Positions 45,315-55,395 of a stretch of 64,000 bases of DNA are shown here, one piece after another. The notes below the pieces were generated by a model, which did no database searches, was not told the DNA's origin, and worked only from the letters and a program-made list of their open reading frames with translations. Numbering within the stretch: the stretch's first letter is position 1; every line of letters begins with the position of its first letter. The stretch is from Candidatus Mycobacterium methanotrophicum (lineage in GTDB: Bacteria > Actinomycetota > Actinomycetes > Mycobacteriales > Mycobacteriaceae): NCBI RefSeq assembly GCF_023515995.1, contig NZ_CP097320.1, positions 3,410,001-3,474,000 of the forward strand, given 5' to 3'. The position numbers and the translations under genes were made by a program.

Positions 45315-45700
45315 TCCGTTCGATCGTATTGATGCGATCGATGGACCGGTCGAAAGAGGCTACCTTGATGACCCCGGCGCTCTCGGCGCACGCGACAAGA
45401 TATGCCTCCGCGAAATCGATCCGGTCAGCCTCGTAGACCTCGACCGCACGCAAAAGAAGCGCCGGATCCACACACACACAACGGAGTCGAATGCGATCAG
45501 CGATCTCATGGCTTCGGCAACGTGGCCGCGGGGCGTTCGGTAAAAGGACTCCACCACCTACACCGTCTCAGCCACGACGAGGTCAGCGAGCAGTAACTCT
45601 TGCCCGGTCCCGAGGTAGGCAGTCGCGCGGGCCGCGATCTCAGGCGGGTCGCCCGCCAGATGACGCGCAAGGACGTCGGTGTCAACGATCGCGGTCAACG
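45295..45700 (-). pseudogene. vapC: vapC copy 2, frameshifted
   Basis: Same gene as 29610-30011. The C-terminal half stays open (DPALLLRAVEVYEADRIDFA, EAYLVACAESAGVIKVASFD), but the frame breaks near 45478, where a CACACACA run differs from copy 1, and again near 45540. The N-terminal half with the first Asp lies in another frame. The toxin is inactive. Confidence 0.8.
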
Positions 45701-45955
45701 GCGGTCTGCAGCTCGAGCGGCCCGGCTGCGGCGGATCACCTCATCCCACGCGACATCCCACGCGACGTTGCGTTTCGCCGCCGGGACACGCACAGTTCCG
45801 GCCAGGGTGAGGAAGTTCGGCGTCCGGGCCAGCACCGCTCGATTGCCTTCCACCCGGAAGATCACGTCGTCGCCCTCCTTGAGGCCGAGCGCATCCCGCA
45901 CCGCCTTCGGGACGGTCACCTGCCCCTTTGATGTCAGCTTGGCCGCAGCGTCCAT
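45695..45955 (-). CDS. vapB: AbrB/SpoVT-type VapB antitoxin (intact)
   Basis: 86 aa. MDAAAKLTSKGQVTVPKAVR then DALGLKEGDDVIFRVEGNRA is the swapped-hairpin AbrB fold. Its paired vapC is broken while the twin vapC at 29610 is intact; this protein could in principle neutralise that toxin in trans. Four 10-bp repeats lie directly upstream and supply the ribosome site AAGGAA. Confidence 0.9.
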   Translation of the reverse strand: MDAAAKLTSKGQVTVPKAVRDALGLKEGDDVIFRVEGNRAVLARTPNFLTLAGTVRVPAAKRNVAWDVAWDEVIRRSRAARAADRR

Positions 45956-45960
45956 CGCTA

Positions 45961-46000
45961 TTCCTTACTATTCCTTACTATTCCTTACTATTCCTTACTA
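45961..46000. promoter_or_regulatory. Four 10-bp tandem repeats at the vapB promoter
   Basis: TTCCTTACTA four times without error, 5 bp upstream of the leftward vapB start; on the coding strand TAGTAAGGAA. The copy nearest the gene provides the ribosome site. The period is one helical turn, as at 16896-16946 and 50392-50411. Confidence 0.8.
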
Positions 46001-46182
46001 TTCGCTCGAGGTAAGGATACGCGGCGGGAGTCAGGCAACGTCGATGCTGCGAGATTCCCAGCCGAGGGCAACCATGCGGAGCCCACGCCGTCCGTCATGG
46101 GCTCAGCGTGGTGCACATCGACGGCGATTACGCCCGCACCGCCGAAGATGCGGCCGCTCACCGCCCACGCCCCACAGCAGCG

Positions 46183-46635
46183 ATGAAACTGTGGCATCAG
46201 CGCATTTCGAAAAGGCTTGTCCGCATTCTCGATGATCACCTGCCGGATGGCTTCGAGGCTGTTCCCGAGATCGAGGTGATCACGAGCCCATCGTTCCCGC
46301 CGAGCGTCCGTGAGCCTGACATCGTGGTGGTTCCGGATCGCGTGTTCCAGGGACGCCTTGCCCGGATTCCGGCAGCCGATGCTGTGCTCGTCGTCGAGAT
46401 CGTATCGCCGGGCTCGCGTGGGCGAGACCACGTCATGAAGTCGCACGAGTACGCCAAGGCGCGCATCGCGAACTACTGGATCGTCGATCCCGACGCACCG
46501 ATTGATGACCGATTTGTCGTCTACCGCCTCGACGGCGAAATCTATCGACAAGTTGCGGCGCTCGACGGAGACCGGGTCCAGGTGCACCAGCCGACAGACA
46601 TGCAATTTTCGTTGGATGCGTTGACCGGCCACTAG
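46183..46635 (+). CDS. Uma2 family protein, 5'-truncated second copy
   Basis: 150 aa if begun at the ATG at 46183 (MKLWHQRISKRLVRILDDHL). From LWHQ on it equals the gene at 41184 except a Gly-to-Glu change (PGIEV to PEIEV). The first 42 residues are replaced by unrelated upstream sequence. The nuclease core is complete, the N-terminal strand is lost. Recent duplication is implied by near identity. Confidence 0.8.
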   Translation: MKLWHQRISKRLVRILDDHLPDGFEAVPEIEVITSPSFPPSVREPDIVVVPDRVFQGRLARIPAADAVLVVEIVSPGSRGRDHVMKSHEYAKARIANYWIVDPDAPIDDRFVVYRLDGEIYRQVAALDGDRVQVHQPTDMQFSLDALTGH

Positions 46636-46730
46636 CACGCCTCTTTCGCCTTGAGCGGTCGGGAGGCGACGCAACGGAGGCAAACCGCCGGGTCGTCTAT
46701 GCGTACGTACCGAGTGAGTACAACGGCGGG

Positions 46731-47015
46731 ATGGCTTCCGTCGAACACAAGAGCCATGGGCGAATCAACCTGCGGGTAGACGCAAACCAAGAGGCCCGTC
46801 TGCGCGCTGCCGCGGAGGCGGCCGGCGAGACACTGACGGGCTTCATGCTTTCGGCTGCAGGAGAGCGCGCCACCCACGTCCTCGAAAATGCCGGACGTAT
46901 CGCCATTAAGAGCGCGGCATTCGAACGGTTCGTCGCTGCACTCGATGCCGAGATTGAGCCGATGCCAACCCTGAGCCGCTACGCCCAAGAGCCAAGCCCG
47001 ATCCCATTTCGGTGA
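46731..47015 (+). CDS. tacA: TacA-type antitoxin (DUF1778)
   Basis: 94 aa. Ribbon-helix-helix RINLRVDANQEARLRAAAEA, GETLTGFMLSAAGERA, then RIAIKSAAFERFVAALDAE, the DUF1778 pattern. Overlaps the next gene by 4 nt (GTGA). Pairs with a GNAT-type toxin that is truncated here. Confidence 0.88.
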   Translation: MASVEHKSHGRINLRVDANQEARLRAAAEAAGETLTGFMLSAAGERATHVLENAGRIAIKSAAFERFVAALDAEIEPMPTLSRYAQEPSPIPFR

Positions 47016-47317
47016 ACGGCGGGAAGCTTCGACCCGTCGAGCTGCTATCCGTCGAGCATCGCCTCGATCGGTTCGACTCCGGAGTCGCCGATCTTGATCG
47101 CTGGTTGCGAAACTCCGCGCACATCGCCGCCTTAGCTGGCACCGCAGCCACCTACGTGCTGCGCCGAGGCGACACGGTCGTGGGCTACTACGCGCTGGCG
47201 ATGAGCGCGGTCACTCACGACCGCGCTCCCTCGCGCCTACGACGAGGGATGCCCGACCCGGTGCCGGCCGTACTGCTGGCGCGCCTTGCGGTCGACCGCA
47301 GCGAGCAGGGTCCCTAG
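47012..47317 (+). pseudogene. tacT: TacT-type GNAT toxin, C terminus lost
   Basis: 101 aa. Start VELLSVEHRLDRFDSGVADL, DRWLRNSAHIAA is typical of tRNA-acetylating TacT toxins (about 160 aa). It stops at AVLLARLAVDRSEQGP. In intact members the acetyl-CoA loop (R/Q-x-x-G-x-G) follows directly, and that loop and the catalytic C terminus are missing. Inactive as an acetyltransferase; the antitoxin is whole. Confidence 0.85.
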
Positions 47318-47596
47318 ACAGAGGCACGGTGGGGTCACCGACGATCAACCGGCCGCAGCGGCCACCCCTACACTTCGGCCATGCGACGCCGATTACGGCC
47401 GGACGGCAGACCACGCCGAGCGGTCGGCCGTTCCGCCGTGCTGGTTGGTAGCGGCGGCCTGATGTCTTGGCCACCAACATCTTTCCGGGTGCGACCCGCG
47501 CACCAGGTTTAGCAAAATGTGTGCGTTTGACTCACAATGGTTGGGGTGTTCTACTGCGGGCGGACCCGTCGCCGTCTCTGACCAGAGAGGTCGTCA

Positions 47597-49165
47597 TTGT
47601 CAGGTCGTCGGTTTGCCCATGTCACCACCGGTATCGTCATGGCCGGCGTCGGCCTGATCGCTGTGCCGCCGACGTTGTCACCGGGACCACAAGCACGCGC
47701 GGTCAAGCTCACCAGCATTGACACCGCGGATTCGCCGCTGGGCGACGGCACGGCGTTAGTCGTCGGCCCCAGCGGCATCCCCATCCCTCCGCAGGGTTAT
47801 GTGGATGCGGTCGACCAGCTCTACCTGGCGCCACGCGGCTTCGACGGCACTCTGCAACCGGTGGACACTCCCGAGGCCTTGTACCCGATCACCGGCGTCA
47901 AGAGCTTGCCCTTCGACACCTCGGAGGCCCAGGGCCAACAAATCCTCGACACCGATATCCTGCATCAGATCGCCGGCGGGCACGTGGACGCCGAAAACCC
48001 GGTCGTGGTGTTCGGCTACTCCCAAAGCTCGGTGATCTCGTCGGATTTGATGCCGGAGCTCGCCAAGCAAGGCGTGCCCAGCGACGACGTTCATTTCGTG
48101 CTGGTGGGCGACGAAAGCGCGCCCAACGGGGGTTCCCTCTCAAGCTTCGACGACCCCGTCGGCGCCGACCCGTCGGTGCCCGCCCTGGGCCTCACCTTCA
48201 CCGGCGACCAACCCAGCGACCTCTACCCCACCGACGTGTACACCTTGGAATACGACGGCTTCGCCGACTTGCCGCGCTACCCAATCGACGAGCTGTCCAC
48301 CCTCAACGCGCTTTCCGGCATCACTTTCCAGCACCTCACCTATGCAGATCTGTCCCCCGAACAAATCCAAGACGCAATCCAACTGCCGACGTCGGTGGCC
48401 GACACCCTGACCAACTACTACGTGATTCCCGACCAACATCTGCCGCTGCTGGAGCCGCTGCTGTCGCTCGGCCTGAAACCGTTGTATGACCTGTTGGAAC
48501 CGGACACCCGCATACTGGTGGACCTGGGCTACGGCAGCCTCACCGAAGGCTGGAACCAAGGACCGGCGAACGTGGCTACCCCGGTCGGGTTTTTGCCGAC
48601 CGATATCAACCTCAGCCAGCTTTTCACCGACTTGGTCAACGGGGCACAGCAAGGCATCACGACCGCGCTCGGCGATCTACACAATCCGGCCGCCGACCAG
48701 ACCGCGGCGTTGGACGCTCTCTCGCCCTTGGTGGGCGCCGCGCATACCTTGGGTTTCACCGATGCCACCACCCCGTCGCAGCTGCTGGCGAATCCGTCGG
48801 AGCTGCTGGAGCTGGCGCGCACCGTGCTCGAGGAGTTCGCCGGTTTCCCGACGTCAAATGCCACATTGGCCTCCTCGCCGTCCGACATCGTCAACGATCT
48901 CAGCGGCACGCTCTCGGCCGACTACGCGACGCTGCTCCCCATCGCCGACACCATCAACGCGCTGCTTACCAGCCTCCCGACGGAAGTTGGCAATGTCTTC
49001 GCCGACCAACTCCAGGCCGGTGACCCGCTCGCCGGGCTCGCCGACGGGATCGGTATCACCGCAGGATTGCTCCCGTTCGCGCTGGCGTACGCGGTGATCC
49101 CACCCGTCGCGGAGAACCTCGGCGGTACCCTGGTCAACCTAGTGGACCTGCTATCGGGGATCTGA
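47597..49165 (+). CDS. PE-PPE domain serine hydrolase without PE or PPE
   Basis: 522 aa from a TTG start with AGAGAGG upstream. Signal-like N terminus (VTTGIVMAGVGLIAVPPTL). Residues about 45-280 are the PE-PPE alpha/beta-hydrolase domain, nucleophile Ser in VVFGYSQSSVISSDL. The remainder is helical with several hydrophobic stretches (GITAGLLPFALAYAVIPPVA). In most mycobacterial proteins this domain follows a PE or PPE leader; here it is exported on its own. Probable esterase or lipase on cell-envelope lipids. Confidence 0.88.
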   Translation: MSGRRFAHVTTGIVMAGVGLIAVPPTLSPGPQARAVKLTSIDTADSPLGDGTALVVGPSGIPIPPQGYVDAVDQLYLAPRGFDGTLQPVDTPEALYPITGVKSLPFDTSEAQGQQILDTDILHQIAGGHVDAENPVVVFGYSQSSVISSDLMPELAKQGVPSDDVHFVLVGDESAPNGGSLSSFDDPVGADPSVPALGLTFTGDQPSDLYPTDVYTLEYDGFADLPRYPIDELSTLNALSGITFQHLTYADLSPEQIQDAIQLPTSVADTLTNYYVIPDQHLPLLEPLLSLGLKPLYDLLEPDTRILVDLGYGSLTEGWNQGPANVATPVGFLPTDINLSQLFTDLVNGAQQGITTALGDLHNPAADQTAALDALSPLVGAAHTLGFTDATTPSQLLANPSELLELARTVLEEFAGFPTSNATLASSPSDIVNDLSGTLSADYATLLPIADTINALLTSLPTEVGNVFADQLQAGDPLAGLADGIGITAGLLPFALAYAVIPPVAENLGGTLVNLVDLLSGI

Positions 49166-49293
49166 CCCAACCTGCGCGCAGGGCTCTCAGCCGCTCGGGT
49201 CCCCCTCGTCACCGGCGCCGCGAATCGAGGCGAGAGTCGTCTGAAGCCTCTGCGTTAGGTGCGTTGCCGACGCCCACCGACGACCGGCAAAGA

Positions 49294-49653
49294 TCAAGCA
49301 GGCCCGGCGCTGTCGTCCTCGCGCCCACCGGTCAACCCGGTCAATAGGGCTGTGATGTGGGCGAGCCCGGCTGCGGTCGTGTCTAGTTGTCCGCGCACAT
49401 CGGCGAACCCGCTGTCCATCCGGGCCCCCAGGTCGATCAGATCGTCGCGCATGGCGTTGAAGCTCGCAACCGTGGCCTGCCGAAAACCGCGGATCTCGCT
49501 GCGCGCTTGTTCGACGTCCCGATCGGCTCCCCCCGCAAGCACTCGCGCGGCAACCTCGTCCTGCCTGGCTTCCTGCAGCTGTTCGGCGAGCTCATCGACA
49601 CGCGCCTCCGGCGCATCCATTCGGGATTCGAGGTTCCCGGACGGCTCGGTCAT
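49294..49653 (-). CDS. Coiled-coil protein, unknown function
   Basis: 119 aa, acidic, almost all helix with heptad character (EARVDELAEQLQEARQDEVA ... MRDDLIDLGARMDSGFADVR ... LAHITALLTGL). Such proteins are common in mycobacteria, with no known activity. Convergent with the PE-PPE hydrolase gene. Confidence 0.6.
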   Translation of the reverse strand: MTEPSGNLESRMDAPEARVDELAEQLQEARQDEVAARVLAGGADRDVEQARSEIRGFRQATVASFNAMRDDLIDLGARMDSGFADVRGQLDTTAAGLAHITALLTGLTGGREDDSAGPA

Positions 49654-49724
49654 GTCGCAAAAGCCTACCGGGATCTCGCCACGAGCGTCTCCGGTGCGCG
49701 GACTCGACTGGCCCGCAAGGTGCG

Positions 49725-50126
49725 CTATTCCACCGGATCGGCGATACGGAACCCAAGCATCACAGCCACCGATTTCATGGTCATGTCGTGCGTGGTGATA
49801 ACAAGGTCATCGAGGCCGGAACGCAACGCCGACGCGAGGTGAATGGCGTCGAGCGTGCGAATGTGAGGGATGATTGCTTCCGCTTCCTGCAAAACGGCGT
49901 GGTCGAGCGGGATCGTGTCGATGTAGTCCAGAATCTGGTCGCGGTCGGCGACCGGCAAGCTCTCCCGTCGCAATACGCGAGTGATCTCGGTGCGGAGGAT
50001 GCGTGAGGAAACGACGCGATCAGCGTCTCTGCCGGTCGTGCTGTCGAACCATCGGGCCGCTGACGGCGAATGGGCGAGCATGATGCGCACCGCGACCGAG
50101 CTGTCGAGGTAATGGTGAGTCACCAC
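49725..50126 (-). CDS. vapC: VapC-type PIN toxin
   Basis: 133 aa. MVTHHYLDSSVAVRIMLAHS, the Glu in RILRTEITRVLRRE, IRTLDAIHLASALR and VITTHDMTMKSVAVMLGF. Complete PIN motifs. The last TA module before the backbone resumes; M. tuberculosis also has a vapBC pair close to yebC, but on the other strand. Confidence 0.92.
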   Translation of the reverse strand: MVTHHYLDSSVAVRIMLAHSPSAARWFDSTTGRDADRVVSSRILRTEITRVLRRESLPVADRDQILDYIDTIPLDHAVLQEAEAIIPHIRTLDAIHLASALRSGLDDLVITTHDMTMKSVAVMLGFRIADPVE

Positions 50127-50371
50127 AGGCCCTTTTCTTCGTTGAGAAGCTCATCGATTGTCGATGCCGTGGTGAGGTCGTGGCGGGCGATTGTGCGGGT
50201 ACGTGCGGGTCCGTTTGCCTTCCGGGGAATAAGGGCTGCCGACGAGACCGCGGGAAGGATCGTGCCGATCCGGCGGTTATGGCGGGTCAGCGCGTACGGC
50301 TCGCCCCCTTCGAGGCCGGCGATCATTGGAGCAGGATTCTGGCGCAGCTCACCGACGGAGATGGACTTCAT
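50120..50371 (-). CDS. vapB: Phd-type VapB antitoxin
   Basis: 83 aa. MKSISVGELRQNPAPMIAGL, GGEPYALTRHNRRIGTILPA is the Phd fold; the tail TASTIDELLNEEKGLW binds the toxin. Overlaps vapC by 7 nt. Two 10-bp repeats lie upstream. Confidence 0.92.
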   Translation of the reverse strand: MKSISVGELRQNPAPMIAGLEGGEPYALTRHNRRIGTILPAVSSAALIPRKANGPARTRTIARHDLTTASTIDELLNEEKGLW

Positions 50372-50391
50372 GCGGCCAAGATACCAGCGAA

Positions 50392-50411
50392 TTATCTACT
50401 TTTGTCTACTT
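50392..50411. promoter_or_regulatory. Two 10-bp direct repeats upstream of vapB
   Basis: TTATCTACTT TTGTCTACTT, two adjoining 10-bp units (9 of 10 identical), 20 bp upstream of the leftward vapB start. Similar spacing to the repeats before two other TA operons here. Confidence 0.5.
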
Positions 50412-50628
50412 TGTTCGTTCGTAAACCGCATCGCCAGTCGCCAGACCTCACCGCGGCGCACAAAAGCGCGCCGGGGTCTCGATGCGAACGCCTTCGGGTA
50501 TGAACAAACGTGGAGCGGTTGCCGGACCCCGCGTGCGGGCGGAACGGGAGTAGCCCATAATCGCTCCGGGGATGAGAAGACGATCTGTGGATCCGCTGAC
50601 GCTCTCGGCCGAAGCGTTTCATCCTTGA

Positions 50629-51885
<1,257 letters not shown>

Positions 51886-52058
51886 CGCCGTCATTCGCGC
51901 GCCGGACCTGACGGCTCGGCGTGTCATCTCCACGGGCCTTCAGCCGCGGATAACCGCGGTCGGACGCGGCGTCATGAGCTGCTCGAGGCAACCCGATGTG
52001 GCCGAAAACATTTGGGCAATGCCCAACCAACGCCAACATTGCGCGATATCCTCAGCCA

Positions 52059-52625
52059 ATGTCTGATCGACCTGTCACCGAATCGCCCCACGGGGCAAGC
52101 CAGAAGCATTCCCCCGCCGACCAAGAGTCTTCCACCAGCAGACCGGCGCCCACCCCGAGCTGGTCGGATGCGTCGCGGTGGCTGATCTACGCGGCCCTGG
52201 CAATCGCGGTGGTCGCCGTGGTCGTTGCCGGCCTGGCATACTTCTACCCGGCGCACAAAGGGGTCTCGATAGCTCAGCAAGGCGGCGACGCGAAAGCCAA
52301 CGTCTGCTCGGCCTACGCCTCTGCCCACAAAGCGGTCGTCATCAACACCCACATGCAAAGCGCCAACCCCAACGACCCCATTGCCGAGCTCTCGGTGGCC
52401 ACCAATGCACGATTGGCCCTCATCGGCGGTGGCGCATACCTACAGGACCGAGTGGAGGCAAATGCCGCCGCCCCAGCTGATCTCGCCAGCGCCGCCAATT
52501 CCTTTGCCAACACCATCGAACAGCTGGGCATCAACTACCTCACCCAGGCAGGAGCCGCTGCTCAGGATCCGTTACGCCACGACTTGGACTCGCAAATCGC
52601 CCAACTCGACAAGCTGTGCGCATAA
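52059..52625 (+). CDS. Single-pass membrane protein
   Basis: 188 aa from the ATG at 52059. Polar Pro/Ser-rich cytoplasmic tail of about 45 residues, one transmembrane helix (WLIYAALAIAVVAVVVAGLA), and an external helical domain with two cysteines (NVCSAY, KLCA). Mycobacterial type, function unknown; possibly the counterpart of the Rv2597 membrane protein, which lies in the same interval in M. tuberculosis. Overlaps the next gene by 1 nt (TAATG). Confidence 0.7.
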   Translation: MSDRPVTESPHGASQKHSPADQESSTSRPAPTPSWSDASRWLIYAALAIAVVAVVVAGLAYFYPAHKGVSIAQQGGDAKANVCSAYASAHKAVVINTHMQSANPNDPIAELSVATNARLALIGGGAYLQDRVEANAAAPADLASAANSFANTIEQLGINYLTQAGAAAQDPLRHDLDSQIAQLDKLCA

Positions 52626-52990
52626 TGGCTCATCCCGACAGTAAGCGAAACCGCCTGTCACGCAGCGTCGCTGCGACCGCCGGCATGTTTGTGGCCGCAG
52701 CGGTGATTCCGCTGACCGCCGCACCCGCCGCCAACGCGGGCGTGAGCGACCACATCAGAACGGTCAATGGCCCGGCCCTCTTCGATTCTCCGAACGGTGG
52801 CGGCGGCAACGGCGGCAATGGCGGCGCGGGCGGCCAAGGTGGAGCCGGTGGGCACGGTGGCCAAGGCGGCAATGGCGGGGTCCCCGGCGCCGGCGGCGCG
52901 CCCGGCGCAGGCGGCGCCGGCGGCGCGCCCGGACCAGGCGGTCAGCCCGGTCAACCCGGCCAACCCGGCCAGCCTGGCCAGCGCGGTTGA
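52625..52990 (+). CDS. Secreted Gly-rich protein
   Basis: 121 aa from the ATG at 52625. Signal peptide (RSVAATAGMFVAAAVIPLTA, APAANA), then a short spacer and a tail of GGNGG/GGAGG units ending in four GQPGQP repeats. PGRS-like composition without PE. Coupled to the preceding membrane protein gene. Confidence 0.75.
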   Translation: MAHPDSKRNRLSRSVAATAGMFVAAAVIPLTAAPAANAGVSDHIRTVNGPALFDSPNGGGGNGGNGGAGGQGGAGGHGGQGGNGGVPGAGGAPGAGGAGGAPGPGGQPGQPGQPGQPGQRG

Positions 52991-53048
52991 GATCGATTCG
53001 TGCGCTTGGGCGTCAACGGTACTGCACGAGGGGACGCCGAGGGGCCGG

Positions 53049-53807
53049 CTATTCCTCGTCGTCGAGCGCCGCAAGCACCTCGTCGGAGACGTCGATGTTG
53101 GTGTAAACGTTCTGCACGTCATCGCTGTCCTCCAGCGCGTCGACCAGCTTGAACACCTTTCGTGCGCCGTCAACGTCCACCGGAACGCTCACCGACGGCT
53201 GAAAACCCGCCTCGGCGGACTCGTACTCAATCCCGGCGTCCTGCAAAGCAGTCCGCACCGCCACCAAATCGCTTGGCTCCGAAATGATCTCGAAGCTGTC
53301 GCCGAGGTCGTTGACGTCCTCGGCACCGGCCTCCAGCACGGCGGTCAGCACGTCGTCCTCCGTCAGGCCGTCCTTCTCCAAGGTCACCACGCCCTTGCGG
53401 GCGAACAGATAGGCCACCGAGCCCGGGTCGGCCATGGCGCCGCCGTTGCGGGTCATCGCCACCCGCACCTCGCTGGCGGCGCGGTTGCGGTTGTCGGTCA
53501 GGCACTCGATCAACACCGCGACACCGTTGGGTCCGTAGCCCTCGTAGGTGATGGTCTGATAGTCGGCGCCGCCGGCCTCCTCGCCGGCGCCGCGTTTGCG
53601 CGCCCGCTCGATGTTGTCGTTGGGCACCGAGCTCTTCTTCGCCTTCTGGACGGCGTCGTAGAGCGTCGGGTTGCCGGCCGGGTCGCCGCCGCCGACCCGG
53701 GCCGCGACCTCGATGTTCTTGATCAACCTGGCGAAGTTCTTGCCGCGACGCGCGTCGACAACGGCCTTCTTGTGCTTGGTGGTGGCCCACTTGGAATGGC
53801 CGCTCAT
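53049..53807 (-). CDS. YebC/PmpR family protein
   Basis: 252 aa, orthologue of Rv2603c. Starts [20 protein letters not shown] as nearly all YebC proteins do; DNPNxxRA-type core ([16 protein letters not shown]) and [15 protein letters not shown]. YebC proteins act as transcription factors or, as shown recently in other bacteria, help translation of proline stretches; which applies here is unknown. Marks the return of conserved gene order. Confidence 0.95.
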   Translation of the reverse strand: MSGHSKWATTKHKKAVVDARRGKNFARLIKNIEVAARVGGGDPAGNPTLYDAVQKAKKSSVPNDNIERARKRGAGEEAGGADYQTITYEGYGPNGVAVLIECLTDNRNRAASEVRVAMTRNGGAMADPGSVAYLFARKGVVTLEKDGLTEDDVLTAVLEAGAEDVNDLGDSFEIISEPSDLVAVRTALQDAGIEYESAEAGFQPSVSVPVDVDGARKVFKLVDALEDSDDVQNVYTNIDVSDEVLAALDDEE

Positions 53808-53951
53808 CTGCTGGCTACCTCTTCTGTTGCTCTAAAAGCTCGCCTGACGAGTCTACGTCGACGCTGGCTGGCCCTTGACCGGCCGCCGCCTCGGCTTCCC
53901 CAGGAGCCGCAGAGTCTCGAACGTGACCGGATGGGCGCTGCCCGGCGCCGG

Positions 53952-54548
53952 TCACGCCGCCCCGGTGACGATGTCGACGAACAACCGGTGGATGCGCCGA
54001 TCCCCCGTCACCTCCGGGTGAAAAGCCGTGGCGAGCACCCGACCCTGTCGCACTGCGACGGCGTGCCCGGCCGCAGTCGCCAACACCTGCACACCCTCGC
54101 CACAGCGCTCCGCCCACGGCGCGCGGATGAACACCCCGTGCACCGGGTCGTCGAACCCGCTGAACGCCACGTCGCCTTCGAATGAGTCGACCTGACGCCC
54201 AAAAGCGTTGCGCCGCACAGTCATATCGATTCCGGACAACGGCAGAGCCTTGCGGCCGTCCGCGCCGGCGTCCAGGATCTCGCTGGCCAACAGGATCATG
54301 CCTGCGCACGCCCCGTAAGCCGGCAACCCGTCGGCCAGCCGCTCGCGGAGCGGCTCCAGCAGACCAAGGTCGCGCAGCAGATGACTCATCGTGGTGGACT
54401 CGCCACCGGGGATGACCAACGCGTCACAGGCGTCCAGCTCCGAGCGCCGCCGCACCGGCGCCGCAGACGCCCCGGCCTCGCGCAGCGCCGCCAGGTGTTC
54501 GCGAGTGTCGCCCTGCAGCGCTAACACCCCGACCCGCACGGCGCTCAC
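53952..54548 (-). CDS. pdxT: Pyridoxal 5'-phosphate synthase glutaminase subunit
   Basis: Supplies ammonia to PdxS for vitamin B6 synthesis. 198 aa from a GTG overlapping the tesB2 stop by 4 nt. Class I glutaminase triad: Cys in [13 protein letters not shown], His and Glu in [13 protein letters not shown]; oxyanion segment [14 protein letters not shown]. In an operon with tesB2 and pdxS. Confidence 0.95.
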   Translation of the reverse strand: MSAVRVGVLALQGDTREHLAALREAGASAAPVRRRSELDACDALVIPGGESTTMSHLLRDLGLLEPLRERLADGLPAYGACAGMILLASEILDAGADGRKALPLSGIDMTVRRNAFGRQVDSFEGDVAFSGFDDPVHGVFIRAPWAERCGEGVQVLATAAGHAVAVRQGRVLATAFHPEVTGDRRIHRLFVDIVTGAA

Positions 54549-55393
54549 GGGCCAGCAGCCGGCCGATATCCGCGCGCGAAGCGGGTCAGCCCCTCCTGCA
54601 CGACGGCGGCGACCATGTCGCCGGACTGGTTGAAGATCTTGCCCTGGCACAGCGCCCGGCCGCCGCACGCCGACGGCGAAGACTGGTCGTAGAGCAACCA
54701 CTCGTCGGTCCGGAACACCCGCATGAACCACATCGCGTGGTCCAGCGACGCCACTTGCAGATGCGACCGCTCGCCAAGGTGATTCACCTGCGCCGATCCC
54801 AGCAGGGTCAGATCGCTCATGTAGGCCAGCGCACAGATGTGCAGCACCGGGTCGTCGGGCAGCGGATCGCGGTGCCGAAACCACACCTGCTGCTGGGAGG
54901 CCTTGCCGGGCAACCGCTGCAGCTCGTCGGGCGGCACGACGCGCACGTCCCACTCCTCGAACTGACGAAATCCGGCGTCCTCGAACACCTTCATCGATTT
55001 CAGGCCCGGCAGATCCTCCGGTGGCGGCGCCGACGGCATCGCATCCTGATGGCGGATACCCTCCTGATCGGTCTGAAACGACGCCGACATCGAAAAGATG
55101 GTATCCCCGTGCTGGACGGCGTTGACCCGCCTGGTGCAAAACGAGCCGCCGTCGCGCAGCCGCTCGATGAGAAAAACGGTGGGCGCCTTGGCATCTCCGG
55201 GCCGGATGAAATACCCGTGCAGCGAGTGCACCAGAAAGTGCGGCTCGACGGTGCGCACCGCCGACACCAGCGACTGGCCGGCCACATGGCCGCCGAAAGT
55301 GCGTTGAAAGTAACCGGAATCCGGGCTGAACACGCTGCCCCGGTAGATGTCGGCCTCAAGTTGCTCGAGATCGAGGATCTTTTCGATCGACAC
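54545..55393 (-). CDS. tesB2: Acyl-CoA thioesterase II
   Basis: Hydrolyses acyl-CoA. 282 aa from GTG. Double hot-dog fold; [20 protein letters not shown], the Asp-Gln-Thr-type residues in [13 protein letters not shown], and the final [16 protein letters not shown]. The position between pdxS and pdxT is conserved in mycobacteria (Rv2605c), without a known reason. Confidence 0.94.
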   Translation of the reverse strand: MSIEKILDLEQLEADIYRGSVFSPDSGYFQRTFGGHVAGQSLVSAVRTVEPHFLVHSLHGYFIRPGDAKAPTVFLIERLRDGGSFCTRRVNAVQHGDTIFSMSASFQTDQEGIRHQDAMPSAPPPEDLPGLKSMKVFEDAGFRQFEEWDVRVVPPDELQRLPGKASQQQVWFRHRDPLPDDPVLHICALAYMSDLTLLGSAQVNHLGERSHLQVASLDHAMWFMRVFRTDEWLLYDQSSPSACGGRALCQGKIFNQSGDMVAAVVQEGLTRFARGYRPAAGP

Positions 55394-55395
55394 AC

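Larger units (their letters stand above)
44931..45876. repeat. Duplicated TA block, copy 2 (vapB intact, vapC broken)
   Basis: Matches 29250-30189 in the same direction, with scattered substitutions and small indels. Homology ends exactly where copy 1 is cut by IS607 sequence, but the AbrB-type gene continues here to its own start at 45955. Confidence 0.9.

Noticed and set aside
44931..45876. The duplicated block as a transposon in its own right
   Set aside because: No transposase, terminal inverted repeats or target duplications seen at both ends; one end coincides with IS607 sequence in only one copy. Treated as a duplication.
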